A stretch of DNA of 64,000 nt, from contig CALNVZ010003429.1 of assembly GCA_940671915.1 (NCBI GenBank), positions 26,918,464 through 26,982,463 of the forward strand, read 5' to 3'. The DNA is from Paracentrotus lividus (taxonomy: Eukaryota > Echinodermata > Echinoidea > Camarodonta > Echinidae). Made by a program: the position numbers and the translations under genes. Below the pieces are notes generated by a model. It did no database searches and was not told the DNA's origin. It saw nothing but the letters and a program-made list of their open reading frames with translations. Below are positions 12,289-56,322 of the stretch, one piece after another (position 1 is the first letter of the stretch; every line of letters begins with the position of its first letter).

Positions 12289-15200
12289 GTATGTATCTAT
12301 GATGAACTTTCTTACCGTTAAAAATTATACTCTAACAGAGTTTGGTGTTGATGTTTTTGTGAATATGCATGGGTGCAATTTATTAAATGTTCATTTTTAT
12401 AACAGTTACATAATCCATGTTTATTACTGTCCAGAGAGTTCTTTCAAAATGTTCGTCCGATTTTTGTTTTCCTTCAGATTCACTTGCGTGCTAGGTGTCA
12501 CGGTTTGCTTTTGATTATATTCACATGTATAGGGTTCTAATGTGCAAGCTCATATAGTACAGTATATTATATAGATTTTCTGACATTTCAAAATGGATTA
12601 AATCTAATTTTGTAACTTCAGAGAAATGCATTGCAGCTTTATCCTCTAATAGCCTTCATCAAAATTCTTAATTAAATGAATAAGAATCGGATTAACGAAC
12701 TATAATTATCTGAATAAAAGAACCCTGTACCATTTTCTTAGTCTGAAACATTGAATTTGTTAGGCTAACCCGAATATTCTAAAAACATTTAGGACGAACC
12801 ATTAAAAAACGGACATAGGCCTACTGCTCCAATTCATAATTTGATCTGGATTTTTTTTAATTCGATTTTTATCTAAAAATACAAGCATGCATATCTGAAG
12901 AAATATGAATTGGCCCTCTTCAGCGGATATCATTGTTTAAGTTATAGCAATCATTTGGAGTAACGAACACGAAAGTATAGCCCCAACCAATTTCATAATA
13001 TAAACTGATCATGCTTCTACTCGATTTACAGGCATATCTGAAGAAATATGGATACCTCAGCAGCAGGGACATGACTAACGGAGAACCTAACTCTAAAGAG
13101 GTCATGACAAAAGCCATCGAAAACTTCCAAAGATTTGCAAACATGAAAATGACAGGTAGGAATCCAAAAGCGAAGAGTTTCATTTACAAAAGGGATTATA
13201 TCCACTCTTGCAACTTCTTTTTTAAACAACATTGTTTAAGGGGCTTTAAAAAGAAAAAAAAAAAAAAGAGAAAAGAGAGAGAGAGAGAGAGAGAGAGATA
13301 GAGGAAAAAAAAAAGGAAAAAGGAAAAAAAAATACATGTAGCTATTGTTCTGAAGTATAATTGCTTTCCAAAATTTAGTGTATCATTTTTGCTCTCGAAA
13401 CAGAATGGGTAATATGTTTTAACAATCATTAGATCATTCAGTTTGGTCTGTAATCAATAACTCGGTTTTCGTTTAAAGTGAAATAGAGTCCCTTTCGTAA
13501 AAATGGCCCAATTTTGATCCATTAGGATCGGGTTAGACCCATTGACCAGGGATGGTATATGGCTGAAATTGACACAAATTGGCGTCGTATTTTACCTTTC
13601 TGTTTATTTTCCTGGAGTGTAGAAAAAGCCAACTGAATGGTGAAATAGTGAAAATAAATCACATGATGAACCCAATATTTTTGACAGGTATTCTTGACGA
13701 GGCGTCGATGGCGATGATGAACACTCCTCGATGTGGTATGCCAGATATGACTTCGGATATGATGAGGAACAAGAGATACGCCTTGTCTTCCAAGTGGTCG
13801 AAGACATACCTTACGTTTAGGATTATCAATCGAACACCCGACCTAGCACCAGCGGAGGTTGACCGAATCATTACAGAGTCGTTCCAGGTAACACATCCCT
13901 GTATTTTACTTTGTTCAATTATGTTGCTTGGAAGAGGCAGGGACGAATTTAATGGGGGTGGGGGGGGGGGGCATAGTGCAAAAGAAGAATCGTATAAGGC
14001 CTGTGTTACACTTTTTTTTCGTTGTAATTCTGATTTAAATTATTATTTACGGCAATCTGACAAGGTTACACCATGCATGACATGTACATAATTATTATTA
14101 CAGCGAACAAGATAGGATCTAATTGTGTTCATTGGTGGACTCCATCAATTGATATGTTAAGAACTCTATATTTACGCCATTGGAGTGACGATGTCGACGA
14201 TTGTCTCTAAGTTGCATAACAAAACAAGACGCTCTGCAATAAATTATTATATGCCTAAATATAAATATAAAACATAATAGATTAATTAATCAAATTAATC
14301 TAATGGTTTGAATTTTTTGTCTTTATTGAATAGATGTGGAGCGATGCATCCGCTTTACAATTCGAGGAAGTGACGTCAAGAGATGCTGACATCTTGATCA
14401 GCTTTGCTTCGCGTCACCATGGCGACGGCGACTCATTTGACGGATCAAATGGTGTTCTTGCCCATGCGTATTTCCCTTCCTCAAGTCCGATTGGAGGGGA
14501 TGCGCATTTCGATGAAGATGAGGCATGGACGGATGGTACCAATTCAGGTAAATATATGCATGTATAGCTTGTACCGTAGCGGACATAATATAACATAATA
14601 TAACCGCCATCCCAAGGCAATACTACCGACAAAATCCTTTGGCAGAGCCAATGCTGAATTCGCGCCTGAGAATCGACTAACTTTGAATTATAATTATGTG
14701 CACTTGGTCTACTACCAGTTTGGTCTACTTTCCACATAATCGAATACCACCATGGCTGAACCCACTTGGTCTAGTATCTCTTTGGTCCAATTTCCATTTG
14801 ACCCAATTTTATCTTGAAGTAATTCTCATGTGCTGATCGTCATTTTGTCTAATTGTCAAAACGCAAACTCCAATATTGAATACAATAGTTTTCCCCATAT
14901 TTTCATTCCAAAACGATTCTACTATCAGACTATAGATTACAAATTCACTATTAATCAGACAGAGTGAGTAAAGTTAGAATATTTGGATATTAGATGGAAA
15001 TAGCCTAACTGTAAATTAGCCGGAAAACGAAACAATAAGGCTTATATATGTATATAGGCTTATAAAGTGGTAATTCGCCCCCTCTCCTGGATCCGTATCT
15101 TTTTGATGATGTGAAAACAATGTGAGATATGATATTGATATTATAACCTCATTTAAAGCACGGCGTTAAGACATAAACTCTTTGTTTTAACTTGCTACAG

Positions 15201-18200
15201 GGATCAACCTTCAGTGGGTGGCCGTTCACGAGTTCGGCCATAGTCTTGGTCTAGGTCACTCGCAGGTCGAGGGTGCTGTTATGTACCCCTATTATACCGG
15301 CTACAGTCCTAACTTCAAACTGGACTCTGATGACATCGCTGGAATTCAAGCCCATTACGGTAAAGATTTTTTTTTTTAAATATAAATTGTTAATTTGATG
15401 TATACAAGTATTGTGTTTATGAAAACAATGCTCTGCTGTGAATCGAACCTTTGGTCTTTGAACGCCAACACCTTATTGTTGGGACCACAGAAATATTTGG
15501 GAGTTTGACAAGAAATTGAATCCCGTTGTCCGACAAATTTCCTCAACAGTGACGGACCCAGACAGCAGAGGTTAAGAGGATGCGATCATGTCCCCCTATC
15601 ATGAGCCTATGATTTAAAAAAAGAATAAACACTCACTGAAATACATGTCATGATCGGAAGATTATGTCGCACACCCTCGGCTTCGCCCCTAGTTTCCAGT
15701 TTCCAAACCGGGATGCTCAATCTTTCTTTGCAAATATGTAAAAATCTGACATACTTTAAACTTTTTTCTTTCTATCACCAGGCGAGAATGTTGGAGAACC
15801 TGAAAATACGCCCTCAACGCCAATGGTGAGATGTATGACTTCAGTAACCCTGGCAACAAGAACACATGATGGGAGTACCTATTTGGGCAATGGTAAGGAA
15901 GCACAATAATGTATTTTGGCTGTTAATTTGATTAATTTAATATGTTATTGTAGATGTGATTTGCTTTATAGTTCAACAATGCTTTTTTTTTAAAGGATGC
16001 GCGCTCTTAACCCAGTAGCGGACGCAGACCGGAGTCACACAATGGACTTACCGGGCCCATGCGTAAACATAATGGAGCCGCTTTTGTCCCCAGACAATTG
16101 GGCCCCCGAAATGCATTCAATTTGATTTTCTTGGATCCGCGCCTGTAACCTTATGCATTACTGGCCTGAAGTATGGGAATGGCGTCCAAATGTTGATTAT
16201 TTTTAAGATTAGCTTTGGATAATAATAATTATCATCGATTTCTTCCCTTCTGAATTGTCTAAAATTAGAAGGTGACGTAATATTATCATTATCACTGTTT
16301 TATTATTTGATAATAAGCATTGTTATTTGTCATGATTACAAACATTGTTTGTTTTTATCTATTAGCAACTCACGTCTATCGCCGAACTCGTGCTGGTATC
16401 AGCTCTGATTATCCTAAACGTATCGTTAATGAGTTTCCTGGTCTTCCCAACAACATGGATGCTGCAGTGTTCTACCCTCCTAACGGCAGAACATATTTCT
16501 TTAAGGTAAGTGGACATGGATTGGTTCTTTCCAGAGGTAATTATTTCAGAGTTTGGTTAGCTCGGTTCCAATAGATTACGAAATGGAGGGTGTGACAATG
16601 TTAGGCAACGTATCAGGACAATTACCCCCCGGACAAATCCCCCGGACAACTACCCCCGGACAATTACCCCCCGGACAATTACCCCCCGGACAATTACCCC
16701 CGGACAATTACCCCCTGAGGACAATACCCCGAGGACAATTACCCCCGGACAATTACCCCCGGACAATTACCCCCGAGGACAATTACCCCCCGGACAATTA
16801 CCCCCCGGACAATTACCCCCAGACAATTACCCCCCCGGACAATTACCCCCGGACAATTACCCCCCGGACAATTACCCCCCAGACAATTCCCCCTGAGGAC
16901 AATTACCCCCGAGGACAATTACCCCGAGGACAATTACCCCCCGGACAATTACCCCTCGAGGACAATTACCCCCTCACAGGCATTGATGTTGGAATCAAGT
17001 GGCGCCCATTGTGAGTCTCGCTCGCAGGTTTTTCGAATTATTTTCTACTCGATCTTATCTTAATGAATTTCTCTGTCTCTTTCTCTTTATATTTCGTATC
17101 AGGACAACTACCCCAGGACAATTACCCCCGAAGGACAATTATCCCCAGGACAATTACCCCCCGAACAATTAACCCGAACAATTACCCCAAGAAAATTACC
17201 CCGAGGACAATTACCCCGGACAATTACCCCCGAAGGACAATTACCCCCGGAACAATTATCCCCAGGACAATTACCCCCGAACAATTAACCCCGAACAATT
17301 ACCCCAAGGGATAATTATCCCCGAGGACAATTACCCCCGGACAATTACCCCCGAGGACATTTACCCTGGACAGTTACCCCCCCCCTTCCACCGGCAATTG
17401 ATGTTGCAATCAAGCGGCGCCCATTGTGAGTCTCGCCTGGTGTCGCAAGTTTTTCGAATTATTTTCTACTTGATCTTATCTTAATGGCTTTCTCTTTCCC
17501 TTTCTCTTTATATTATTATCTTTCTCCTTTCTCTATCTCTGCCTCTCTCTCTCTCTCTCTCACACACACTTTCTTATTTTTTCCTTTTTTTCCTTTTTTC
17601 TTCCTTTCCTTTAATAATAAATTTAAATAATAATATCAATATTAAGCATTATAATGCGCCGACTAATCTAGTAAACTATTCAGTGGCGCAGCTAATATTA
17701 TTACCCGGCTATAGCCATAGCTGCCGTTATAAAAGGCGCTTTAGCCCATCGAGGAATTCTTCCATACCGGTACCCATTTACCTTACTAGGGTCAAGTCTG
17801 GCAAATTGCAGATTAATATCTTGCCAAAGGACATTAGTGGAATGGACGGGATTCGAACCGCGTACCTTGTGATCGTCAGTCCGCCGACTTTTCCATTCGA
17901 CCACACCACCTCCACCCCTCCTTCCCCTTTTTTGTTTTGTTTAGCGGCGCCTTCTGCGCCATGAAAAAATGGGGAGGGGGCGCCTTGCATCCCAAGCCCC
18001 CTGTTTGGATACACATTATATGCATCAGAAAATATGTAAACTGGCCCTCATATTCCCAACGGTAGATTCAGCAAAAATACGTGGTCCGAAACCATGGTTT
18101 CTATTGGCGGTCTCTGGGCCATAACGAATATGATATTTAATTTAACGATTAACCTTATTTTTACATAAATTAATATTAAGCTTTAGTTAATATTTTCACT

Positions 18201-20509
18201 TAATTTGTTAATTTATGGATTATTAATTATGACCTTTATTGCCGCCCTTAGAAACCATGGGTTCAGACCAAGGTTTTACATTTTTTCGTGATGTAAACAA
18301 AAATAATTAAAAATCATATCAGTGGGAATCAGAGATGAATCAGAGATATTCAACATGTGTGATTGTTATGTGTATTTGTGTCCTTTCATGAATGTTCAAA
18401 TTGTTGTTTTATGAAAATAAAGGTAATATGAGGGCCCGTTTACATATTTTCTGATGCATATATGAGTATCCAAACGGGGGGGGGGCCTTGGGGCTCAAGC
18501 CCCCCCCCCCATTTTTTTCATGGCGCAGATGGTGAGAGGGGGGGGGGGGGAAGCAAGGAAAAAAGAAGAAAGTGAGAGAGAGCAAAGGAGAAAGAGAAAT
18601 ATGAAAGAGAACGAGATATTCATTATGATAAAATCAAGTAGAAATAATTAGAAAACCTGCGACACCGGGCGAGACCACAATGGGCGCCGCTTGATTCCAA
18701 CATCAATGCCTGTGAGGGGGTAATGTTCGTCGGGGGGGGGGTAGTTGATCGGGTGTAACTCTCGGGGTAATTGTCCTGGGGTAATTGTCTCGGGGGGGTA
18801 ATTGTCCTGGGGGGGGGGGTAATTGTCCGGGGGGTAATTGTCCTCGGGGGGGTAATTGTCCTCGGGGTAATTGTCCGGGGGGTAATTGTCTAGAGGGGTA
18901 ATTGTCCGGGGGGTAATTGTCCGGGGGGTAATTGTCCGGGGGTAATTGTCGGGGGTAATTGTCCTAGGGGTAATTGTCCGGGGTAATTGTCCGGGGGTAA
19001 TGTCCTCGGGGGTAATTGTCCTCGGGGGGTAATTGTCCTGGGGTAATTGTCCGGGGTAATTGTCCTCGGGGGGTAATTGTCCGGGGTAATTGTCCGGGGG
19101 TAATTGTCCAGGGGTAATTGTTCTAGAACCGTTAGGCAAACACGGTATGCCTACAAGAGAAAATGCGCCATGTTGTAATTCAACTGTAACTTAGATGCCC
19201 CCCCCAAAAAAAAACAACAAAAAACACGGATGGTACTTTTGTTTATCCGTTGTTCTGTTATACTTCTGTCCACGGGCGTAGACACGAATTCCTTCTTATT
19301 GTAAGTAGGGGGGGGGGGAGGATGGAGTATTCATAATCGGTCGGGCAGGACGCAATTGCTTCTGTCATACTGAGAACGGATACTGATTGTTTGCACCTGT
19401 TGATATAGGCCTACGTTTAAAAAACTTGGGTGGACGTTCATCTATAGGTGTTGTCTATCAAAGGGGCCACAACAGTTTGTGCATACACAATATCCCTTTT
19501 TCGCCATAATCGGATGTTGGCGAATGTCCCTTAGTTGTCCGGTGGTTGTGCGTTTATGGCCGTTAGTCACCCGCAACTACATGCAATATAACCAGTATCG
19601 TCATTGAGGCTTCCTGTGGATATTTGGTGTGAAGGCCTATGCGAGTCCGTCTGGCGGATTAAAACATATGGAAAGCGAGTCAAGCGACCAAGTACCGTAG
19701 GGGGAACTCACAACCATCGGAAAAGGGCCCGATTTCGCTATCCGTTTCTCCTCTGTCTGCCTCATCTGTCTTCGTGCATAATACTACATTTATGTTATTA
19801 ATTCTGACTGATAATGGTATCGGCCTATTCTTTTATTTTTCCACAGGGAAATCAATATTGGCGTTTCCGTAACCGAGCAATGGATGCTGGATATCCGAGA
19901 CCATTAACCGATTGGCGAGGAGTGCCGAATGGCGTTTCTTCGGCTTTTATCTGGAACAGTAAAATATATTTTACTAAAGGTACGACTGACTAGGCTTGTT
20001 AATTTTGGTTAATTGATTTAAATGTATTTTGGGGAGTGTCATTTCCTCATAACCATTATTTTGAACAATTACTCTAGGCCTATTGTTGCGTCTAAGAAAA
20101 AGGAGGGATGGGAAACTCCCAATTTCCTATACAGTGGCGGATACAGGGGGGCGCAGTTAAAGAATATTAAACATAGGCTTCATGTTAATATAATAAACTT
20201 TAAGTCAATTTATTTAACGACGAAATCCTTCAGTGGTGGATACAGGGGAGGGGGGCATCAGGCGTGCCCTCCCTTCAACAGTGCCTCCCTTAAATTAAAA
20301 AAAAAATTAAACTAGATATTAGATATAGATAATAATGCAATAAACTTTAATCCAAGTTAATTTATTAAGCTTATATTCAATAACTTTATTCCAATTTTTG
20401 CTTTATCCCACGACAGGAGATAACTACTACCGTTACTACCCTGGTTATGGTGTAAGCTCCCAGTACCCTCAGCCTATCAGCGCCTGGACTGGTCTGCCGA
20501 ATGACGGAG
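12193..20509 (+). CDS. Matrix metalloproteinase gene 1 (secreted, hemopexin type), 9 exons, 3' end lost in gap
   Basis: The gene encodes a zinc endopeptidase of the matrixin family (M10A) that would act on extracellular matrix or egg-envelope proteins after secretion. Exons are 12193-12288, 13032-13155, 13688-13887, 14334-14547, 15201-15359, 15782-15892, 16366-16505, 19847-19979 and 20417-20509. All junctions have GT-AG ends and matching phases (0,1,0,1,1,1,0,1), giving about 423 residues. In order these are a signal peptide (about 1-19), a propeptide with PRCGMPD at 87-93, RNKR at 100-103 as a furin-like site before YAL, a catalytic domain with H221, E222, H225, H231 and Met239, a short linker, and hemopexin repeats 1-3. 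The fourth repeat and stop should lie in the N gap. Typical hemopexin MMPs have about 470 residues, so roughly one exon is missing. The sea urchin hatching enzyme (envelysin) belongs to this family, but the sequence does not allow an orthology call. Exon 6 is the least certain exon. Confidence 0.88.
12289..13031 (+). other. MMP gene 1 intron 1
   Basis: Phase 0 intron with donor gtatgt and acceptor tttacag. Nothing else is recognised in it. Confidence 0.75.
13032..13155 (+). CDS. MMP gene 1 exon 2: propeptide N-terminal half
   Basis: The acceptor tttacag precedes [16 protein letters not shown], the typical MMP peptidoglycan-binding-like prodomain start (L-x-KYGYL). The exon continues through [19 protein letters not shown] to the donor gtagga in phase 1. 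It is 124 bases, the same length as the gene 2 counterpart. Confidence 0.92.
13249..13331. repeat. Purine-rich (GA)n/A-rich tract in MMP gene 1 intron 2
   Basis: Contains A-runs flanking (GA)13-like repeats (about 13275-13299). Confidence 0.9.
13688..13887 (+). CDS. MMP gene 1 exon 3: cysteine switch and furin-type site
   Basis: The exon encodes [20 protein letters not shown], with the canonical cysteine switch PRCGxPD that keeps the zymogen latent. It is followed by RNKR then [16 protein letters not shown], the start of the mature enzyme. RNKR fits the furin rule R-x-K/R-R, suggesting intracellular activation. The exon is 200 bases, phase 1 in and phase 0 out, identical in size to gene 2. 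Confidence 0.93.
14334..14547 (+). CDS. MMP gene 1 exon 4: catalytic domain, structural zinc and calcium sites
   Basis: [13 protein letters not shown] matches the family motif W-x-x-x-x-x-L-x-F. [16 protein letters not shown] and [12 protein letters not shown] carry the family's structural-zinc His/Asp/His/His ligands and the calcium ligands (D and E of HFDEDE). The donor is gtaaat in phase 1. Confidence 0.93.
14548..15200 (+). other. MMP gene 1 intron 4
   Basis: Phase 1 intron. The gttggtctactaccagtttg-type words (14700-14815) are a short degenerate repeat. No gene is seen. Confidence 0.6.
15201..15359 (+). CDS. MMP gene 1 exon 5: zinc active site
   Basis: The acceptor ttgctacag leads into [20 protein letters not shown], the catalytic zinc motif HExxHxxGxxH. 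It is followed by VMYPYYTGY, the Met-turn, and [14 protein letters not shown], the end of the catalytic domain. The donor is gtaaag in phase 1. Confidence 0.95.
15782..15892 (+). CDS. MMP gene 1 exon 6: linker and start of hemopexin repeat 1
   Basis: The exon has a phase 1 start and phase 1 end that join neatly to exons 5 and 7. It encodes a short Pro/Thr-containing hinge ([15 protein letters not shown]), then a Cys and [10 protein letters not shown], which would be the first blade of the hemopexin propeller. Similarity to other hemopexin starts is weak, so the exact donor is uncertain; an earlier gtgaga at 15826 is possible but breaks the phase. Confidence 0.6.
16008..16150. repeat. Short repeat with ggatccgcgcctg end in MMP gene 1 intron 6
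   Basis: It ends with ttggatccgcgcctg and contains gcggacgcag and gggcccatgcgtaaa. Related words occur at 4980-5110 and 56520-56610, so this is a fragment of a dispersed repeat. Confidence 0.5.
16366..16505 (+). CDS. MMP gene 1 exon 7: hemopexin repeats 1-2
   Basis: [20 protein letters not shown] is the end of blade 1. [17 protein letters not shown] is the beginning of blade 2, showing the family's DAA...G-x-TYFFK pattern. The donor is gtaagt in phase 0. A foldback element begins about 110 bases downstream. Confidence 0.88.
16611..19125. mobile_element. Foldback (TU-like) element with GGACAATTACCCCC minisatellite arms
   Basis: The left arm (16615-16975 and 17101-17390) is a tandem array of the 14-base unit GGACAATTACCCCC. 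The right arm (18712-19125) is the same array in inverse orientation. An inner block (16978-17065, repeated at 17397-17485) recurs inverted at 18640-18715. Deeper still, 17940-18060 pairs with 18420-18535. The whole 2.5 kb could fold into one hairpin. Sea urchin TU elements have long inverted repeats whose outer domain is a tandem array of about 15 bases, which fits. Proline-rich ORFs across the arrays are artefacts. Confidence 0.75.
17837..17909 (-). repeat. tRNA-like (SINE-type) sequence in the core of the foldback element
   Basis: On the minus strand there is an A-box (TGGTCGAATGG) and a perfect B-box (GGTTCGAATCC), separated by about 30 bases. The 73-base span has ends that pair as an acceptor stem in 6 of 7 positions. 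The anticodon and T stems are poor, so it is a tRNA-derived repeat rather than a working tRNA gene. Confidence 0.5.
19847..19979 (+). CDS. MMP gene 1 exon 8: hemopexin repeats 2-3
   Basis: The acceptor tttttccacag precedes [20 protein letters not shown] (the GxQYWR blade motif). [15 protein letters not shown] opens blade 3. The donor is gtacga and the exon ends in phase 1. The intron before it is 3.3 kb and contains a large palindromic element. Confidence 0.9.
20131..20330. repeat. Two direct copies of a cagtggcggatacagggg-headed short element
   Basis: Cagtggcggatacagggggg (20132) and cagtggtggatacagggga (20232) each precede similar 80-base bodies containing ataataaactttaa and aatttatt words. 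This is a tandem pair of about 99 bases in MMP gene 1 intron 8. Confidence 0.6.
20417..20509 (+). CDS. MMP gene 1 exon 9 (partial): hemopexin repeat 3
   Basis: The acceptor cacgacag leads into [20 protein letters not shown] and [11 protein letters not shown], completing blade 3 and starting blade 4. The reading frame is open when it meets the N gap at 20510. The terminal Cys that usually closes the hemopexin propeller is not visible. Confidence 0.88.
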
Positions 20510-21509
20510 NNNNNNNNNNNNNNNNNNNNNNNNNNNNNNNNNNNNNNNNNNNNNNNNNNNNNNNNNNNNNNNNNNNNNNNNNNNNNNNNNNNNNNNNNNN
20601 NNNNNNNNNNNNNNNNNNNNNNNNNNNNNNNNNNNNNNNNNNNNNNNNNNNNNNNNNNNNNNNNNNNNNNNNNNNNNNNNNNNNNNNNNNNNNNNNNNNN
20701 NNNNNNNNNNNNNNNNNNNNNNNNNNNNNNNNNNNNNNNNNNNNNNNNNNNNNNNNNNNNNNNNNNNNNNNNNNNNNNNNNNNNNNNNNNNNNNNNNNNN
20801 NNNNNNNNNNNNNNNNNNNNNNNNNNNNNNNNNNNNNNNNNNNNNNNNNNNNNNNNNNNNNNNNNNNNNNNNNNNNNNNNNNNNNNNNNNNNNNNNNNNN
20901 NNNNNNNNNNNNNNNNNNNNNNNNNNNNNNNNNNNNNNNNNNNNNNNNNNNNNNNNNNNNNNNNNNNNNNNNNNNNNNNNNNNNNNNNNNNNNNNNNNNN
21001 NNNNNNNNNNNNNNNNNNNNNNNNNNNNNNNNNNNNNNNNNNNNNNNNNNNNNNNNNNNNNNNNNNNNNNNNNNNNNNNNNNNNNNNNNNNNNNNNNNNN
21101 NNNNNNNNNNNNNNNNNNNNNNNNNNNNNNNNNNNNNNNNNNNNNNNNNNNNNNNNNNNNNNNNNNNNNNNNNNNNNNNNNNNNNNNNNNNNNNNNNNNN
21201 NNNNNNNNNNNNNNNNNNNNNNNNNNNNNNNNNNNNNNNNNNNNNNNNNNNNNNNNNNNNNNNNNNNNNNNNNNNNNNNNNNNNNNNNNNNNNNNNNNNN
21301 NNNNNNNNNNNNNNNNNNNNNNNNNNNNNNNNNNNNNNNNNNNNNNNNNNNNNNNNNNNNNNNNNNNNNNNNNNNNNNNNNNNNNNNNNNNNNNNNNNNN
21401 NNNNNNNNNNNNNNNNNNNNNNNNNNNNNNNNNNNNNNNNNNNNNNNNNNNNNNNNNNNNNNNNNNNNNNNNNNNNNNNNNNNNNNNNNNNNNNNNNNNN
21501 NNNNNNNNN
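20510..21509. other. Assembly gap, exactly 1000 N
   Basis: The run of N is exactly 1000 bases, which looks like a placeholder rather than a measured size. It hides the last exon(s) of MMP gene 1 and, if it has any, the hemopexin exons of MMP gene 2. The right edge is a repeat also found at 32.5-32.8 kb, a likely cause of the break. Confidence 0.98.
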
Positions 21510-21539
21510 AGATCCCAATGAAACCTATACGACCGATTT

Positions 21540-21805
21540 GTTGCAAAAATGTAACACAACAAAGAATAAGAAAGTAACCAAAATGGGAATTCCCTATACT
21601 TTAACACATGCCTCCACCGTAGGATCCTCTCTTCCCTACCCTACAACACTCAAATTACATGAAATTTCAAAGATATGTAGCCTGATAAATTATGTACATG
21701 TACAATATGACACATTATATAGCTCACGACTGTACATTGTTTCTATGCTATATGAAAAAGTGTGAAAAATTTTCCTCCAAAATGTAACGCCTCCACTTTT
21801 TTTTT
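21540..21805. repeat. Dispersed repeat at the gap edge, second copy inside the 29.6-34.3 kb element
   Basis: Tgggaattccctatact, gcctccaccgtaggatcctc, agcctgataaattatgtaca and aatgtaacgcctcca recur in inverse order at 32505-32770. It abuts the N gap and lies just downstream of the last visible MMP gene 2 exon. Confidence 0.7.
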
Positions 21806-21936
21806 TTTTTTTTTTACTATACCTCAATATGTAACACATGACCTTAAACGAAAGATGAAATTGAGCGGGAAAACTATATTCATAACACCAATTTTTTTTT
21901 GTAGCAATCATAATCTGTGGAAATATTTATCTTTAC

Positions 21937-54457
<32,521 letters not shown>

Positions 54458-54774
54458 CTGCCATTGGGATATGAAAAAAAAATGATGATCAGCCAAGTTC
54501 GTACTAAAGTATTAAAAGACCATGTAGTCATTGGACTCTCGCCTTTTGTTTGACTACATTTTGTAGTTTATATGAGGTTTTTCGCTTGTGACATTTTTAG
54601 GGGAATGTGTATACATAGCGCGAGCCTCTTTCTAATATTGTTTTCATAATTTACTTTTTGATTTTTTTTTGTATTCTCAGATTTCTTCTTCGAAAATGAT
54701 ATTTTTTGCCAAAAGGTAGATTTGTTTGTCAGTTTTTATGAAAAAGGGTACATTAAGGGGGGGGGGGGGTATAG

Positions 54775-55395
54775 GCAAATTCTTACATTTCTATTTGGCT
54801 AATTTCTGAAGAAATGAAAAGAAATAACCCTCCAAAACCATATAACAGTAGAGAAGTTATACATCAAGGAATCTTATGAACGAAAAAAAAAAAAATCTCA
54901 AAAAATGCATGATTTAGCATGATTTATGCAAACTAGCACTTTTTGCCTAAAACAAGATCTGCTGAATACATTACACACAAATAACTCCATTTTTTTTTGC
55001 ACAGATCTTCTCTAAACATAATGTCTGGGGAGTGAATGGATTGGAATGTTTTAAATGCATTTTTTCTTTTGTATTTTATTGTTTTTTTTTTAGCTAATTA
55101 TATATTCATGGCATTATTTCCAGAAAAATAAAACTTTATTTAAAATTCTAATCCATTCATTCCCTAGAGACACATTTCACCAATAAGCATGCAAATTTTG
55201 AACAGTAACAGACATTTAATTCTTGAGTTCTTTTGTTTTTCAAAAAAGGGCTAATTTGCATAAATTATGCTGCTTAGGCATTTTTTTTTTCATCCATAAG
55301 ATTCCTTGATATATAACCTCTCTACTGATATCTGGTTTTGGAGGGTTATTTTTTTTCCATTTCTTCAGATATGAGCCATATAGAAGTTCTTTGGG
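54775..55395. repeat. Near-continuous palindrome of about 620 bases
   Basis: Ctgaagaaatg and taaccctccaaaaccatata on the left mirror gagggttat and catttcttcag on the right. Gtgaatggattggaat mirrors attctaatccattcat near the centre (about 55085). Confidence 0.65.
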
Positions 55396-55434
55396 CCCCA
55401 ACATTTCACCCGCATGTATGGAGTTCTTCATCAT

Positions 55435-56295
55435 TATACCAAGTGAGTCAGAAAAAAAACTAGACACCTAGAAAAATGTCAACAAAAAAAAAAAGAAAGG
55501 AAGAAAAACCAATTTATAAATCCCAAATTATTATACATATATATTTTGAAAGAGCGAAATTTCCCGCATCTTTTGGTTCAAATTTTGTGTGTTATATCTG
55601 TACGTTTGGATGAGCACCGTGCATTGTTTGCAAACATGTAAAGTCCGAATTGGGCAAGAGTCGTAATAAAATTGAATCAACAAAAGCTGACAAGAACCAA
55701 CTCCATCCTGAATAAAAAATCATAAATTTTTAACCAAAATGTTTTAAGACAAATAACTTGGCAAGGTTGATGTTACAGTTATCTACTAGATTTTGTGCAA
55801 AACTCAGATTGATTCATTGAGTAATCCATGAATGAACACATATCAAAAAGTAAATTGTCACTGACAGACCTAAAAAGGCCTCTTGATACCTTTGAAAAGT
55901 GATTATTTTGTCTTTGACGTGTGCTCATTCATGCTTGACTCTACAGATCTATCTCATTTTCGCACAAAATTCGATTTGTGTAAAAACACCCCTGCCAATT
56001 TATTTAGTGCTAGACATTTTCGTTAAAAAGATATGCTATTTCAATCAGGATGGAGTTGCTTTTTCGATAGCTTTTGTTGTTTTGATTTACTCCCACTTTT
56101 GCACAATTCGAAATTTACAAGTTCGCAAACAATTCACCCTGTTCAACCATGCAAGTGTAAAGATATAACACACAAAATTGCTACTAAAAAAATCTGAAAG
56201 AGTTGCACTTTCAGAATAATTTGGAGTTTATAATTTCGTTTTATTTCTATTGACATTTTTCTAGGTGTCTAGTTGTTTCTGACTCACTCGGTATA
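55435..56295. mobile_element. TIR element with about 45-base ends (861 bases)
   Basis: TATACCAAGTGAGTCAGA and aactagacacctagaaaaat on the left pair with atttttctaggtgtctagtt and TCTGACTCACTCGGTATA on the right. TA flanks are part of the ends. The inner parts also pair (atataacacacaaaat with attttgtgtgttatat), so it is largely foldback. Confidence 0.75.
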
Positions 56296-56322
56296 CCTCA
56301 GATACATTACTCCTATCCCTAA

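Noticed and set aside
13579-14091. Single-exon 170-residue ORF
   Set aside because: It is exon 3 of MMP gene 1 read through both splice sites. The homologous gene 2 exon has the same 200-base limits.
16553-17314. Proline-rich ORFs with repeated DNYPPGQLP
   Set aside because: They are translations of the GGACAATTACCCCC minisatellite. The frame drifts with unit length, and the inverted array gives a similar ORF on the other strand (19139-18648).
20386-21765. ORFs of 349-455 residues
   Set aside because: They consist almost entirely of N bases. Only 20417-20509 is real exon.
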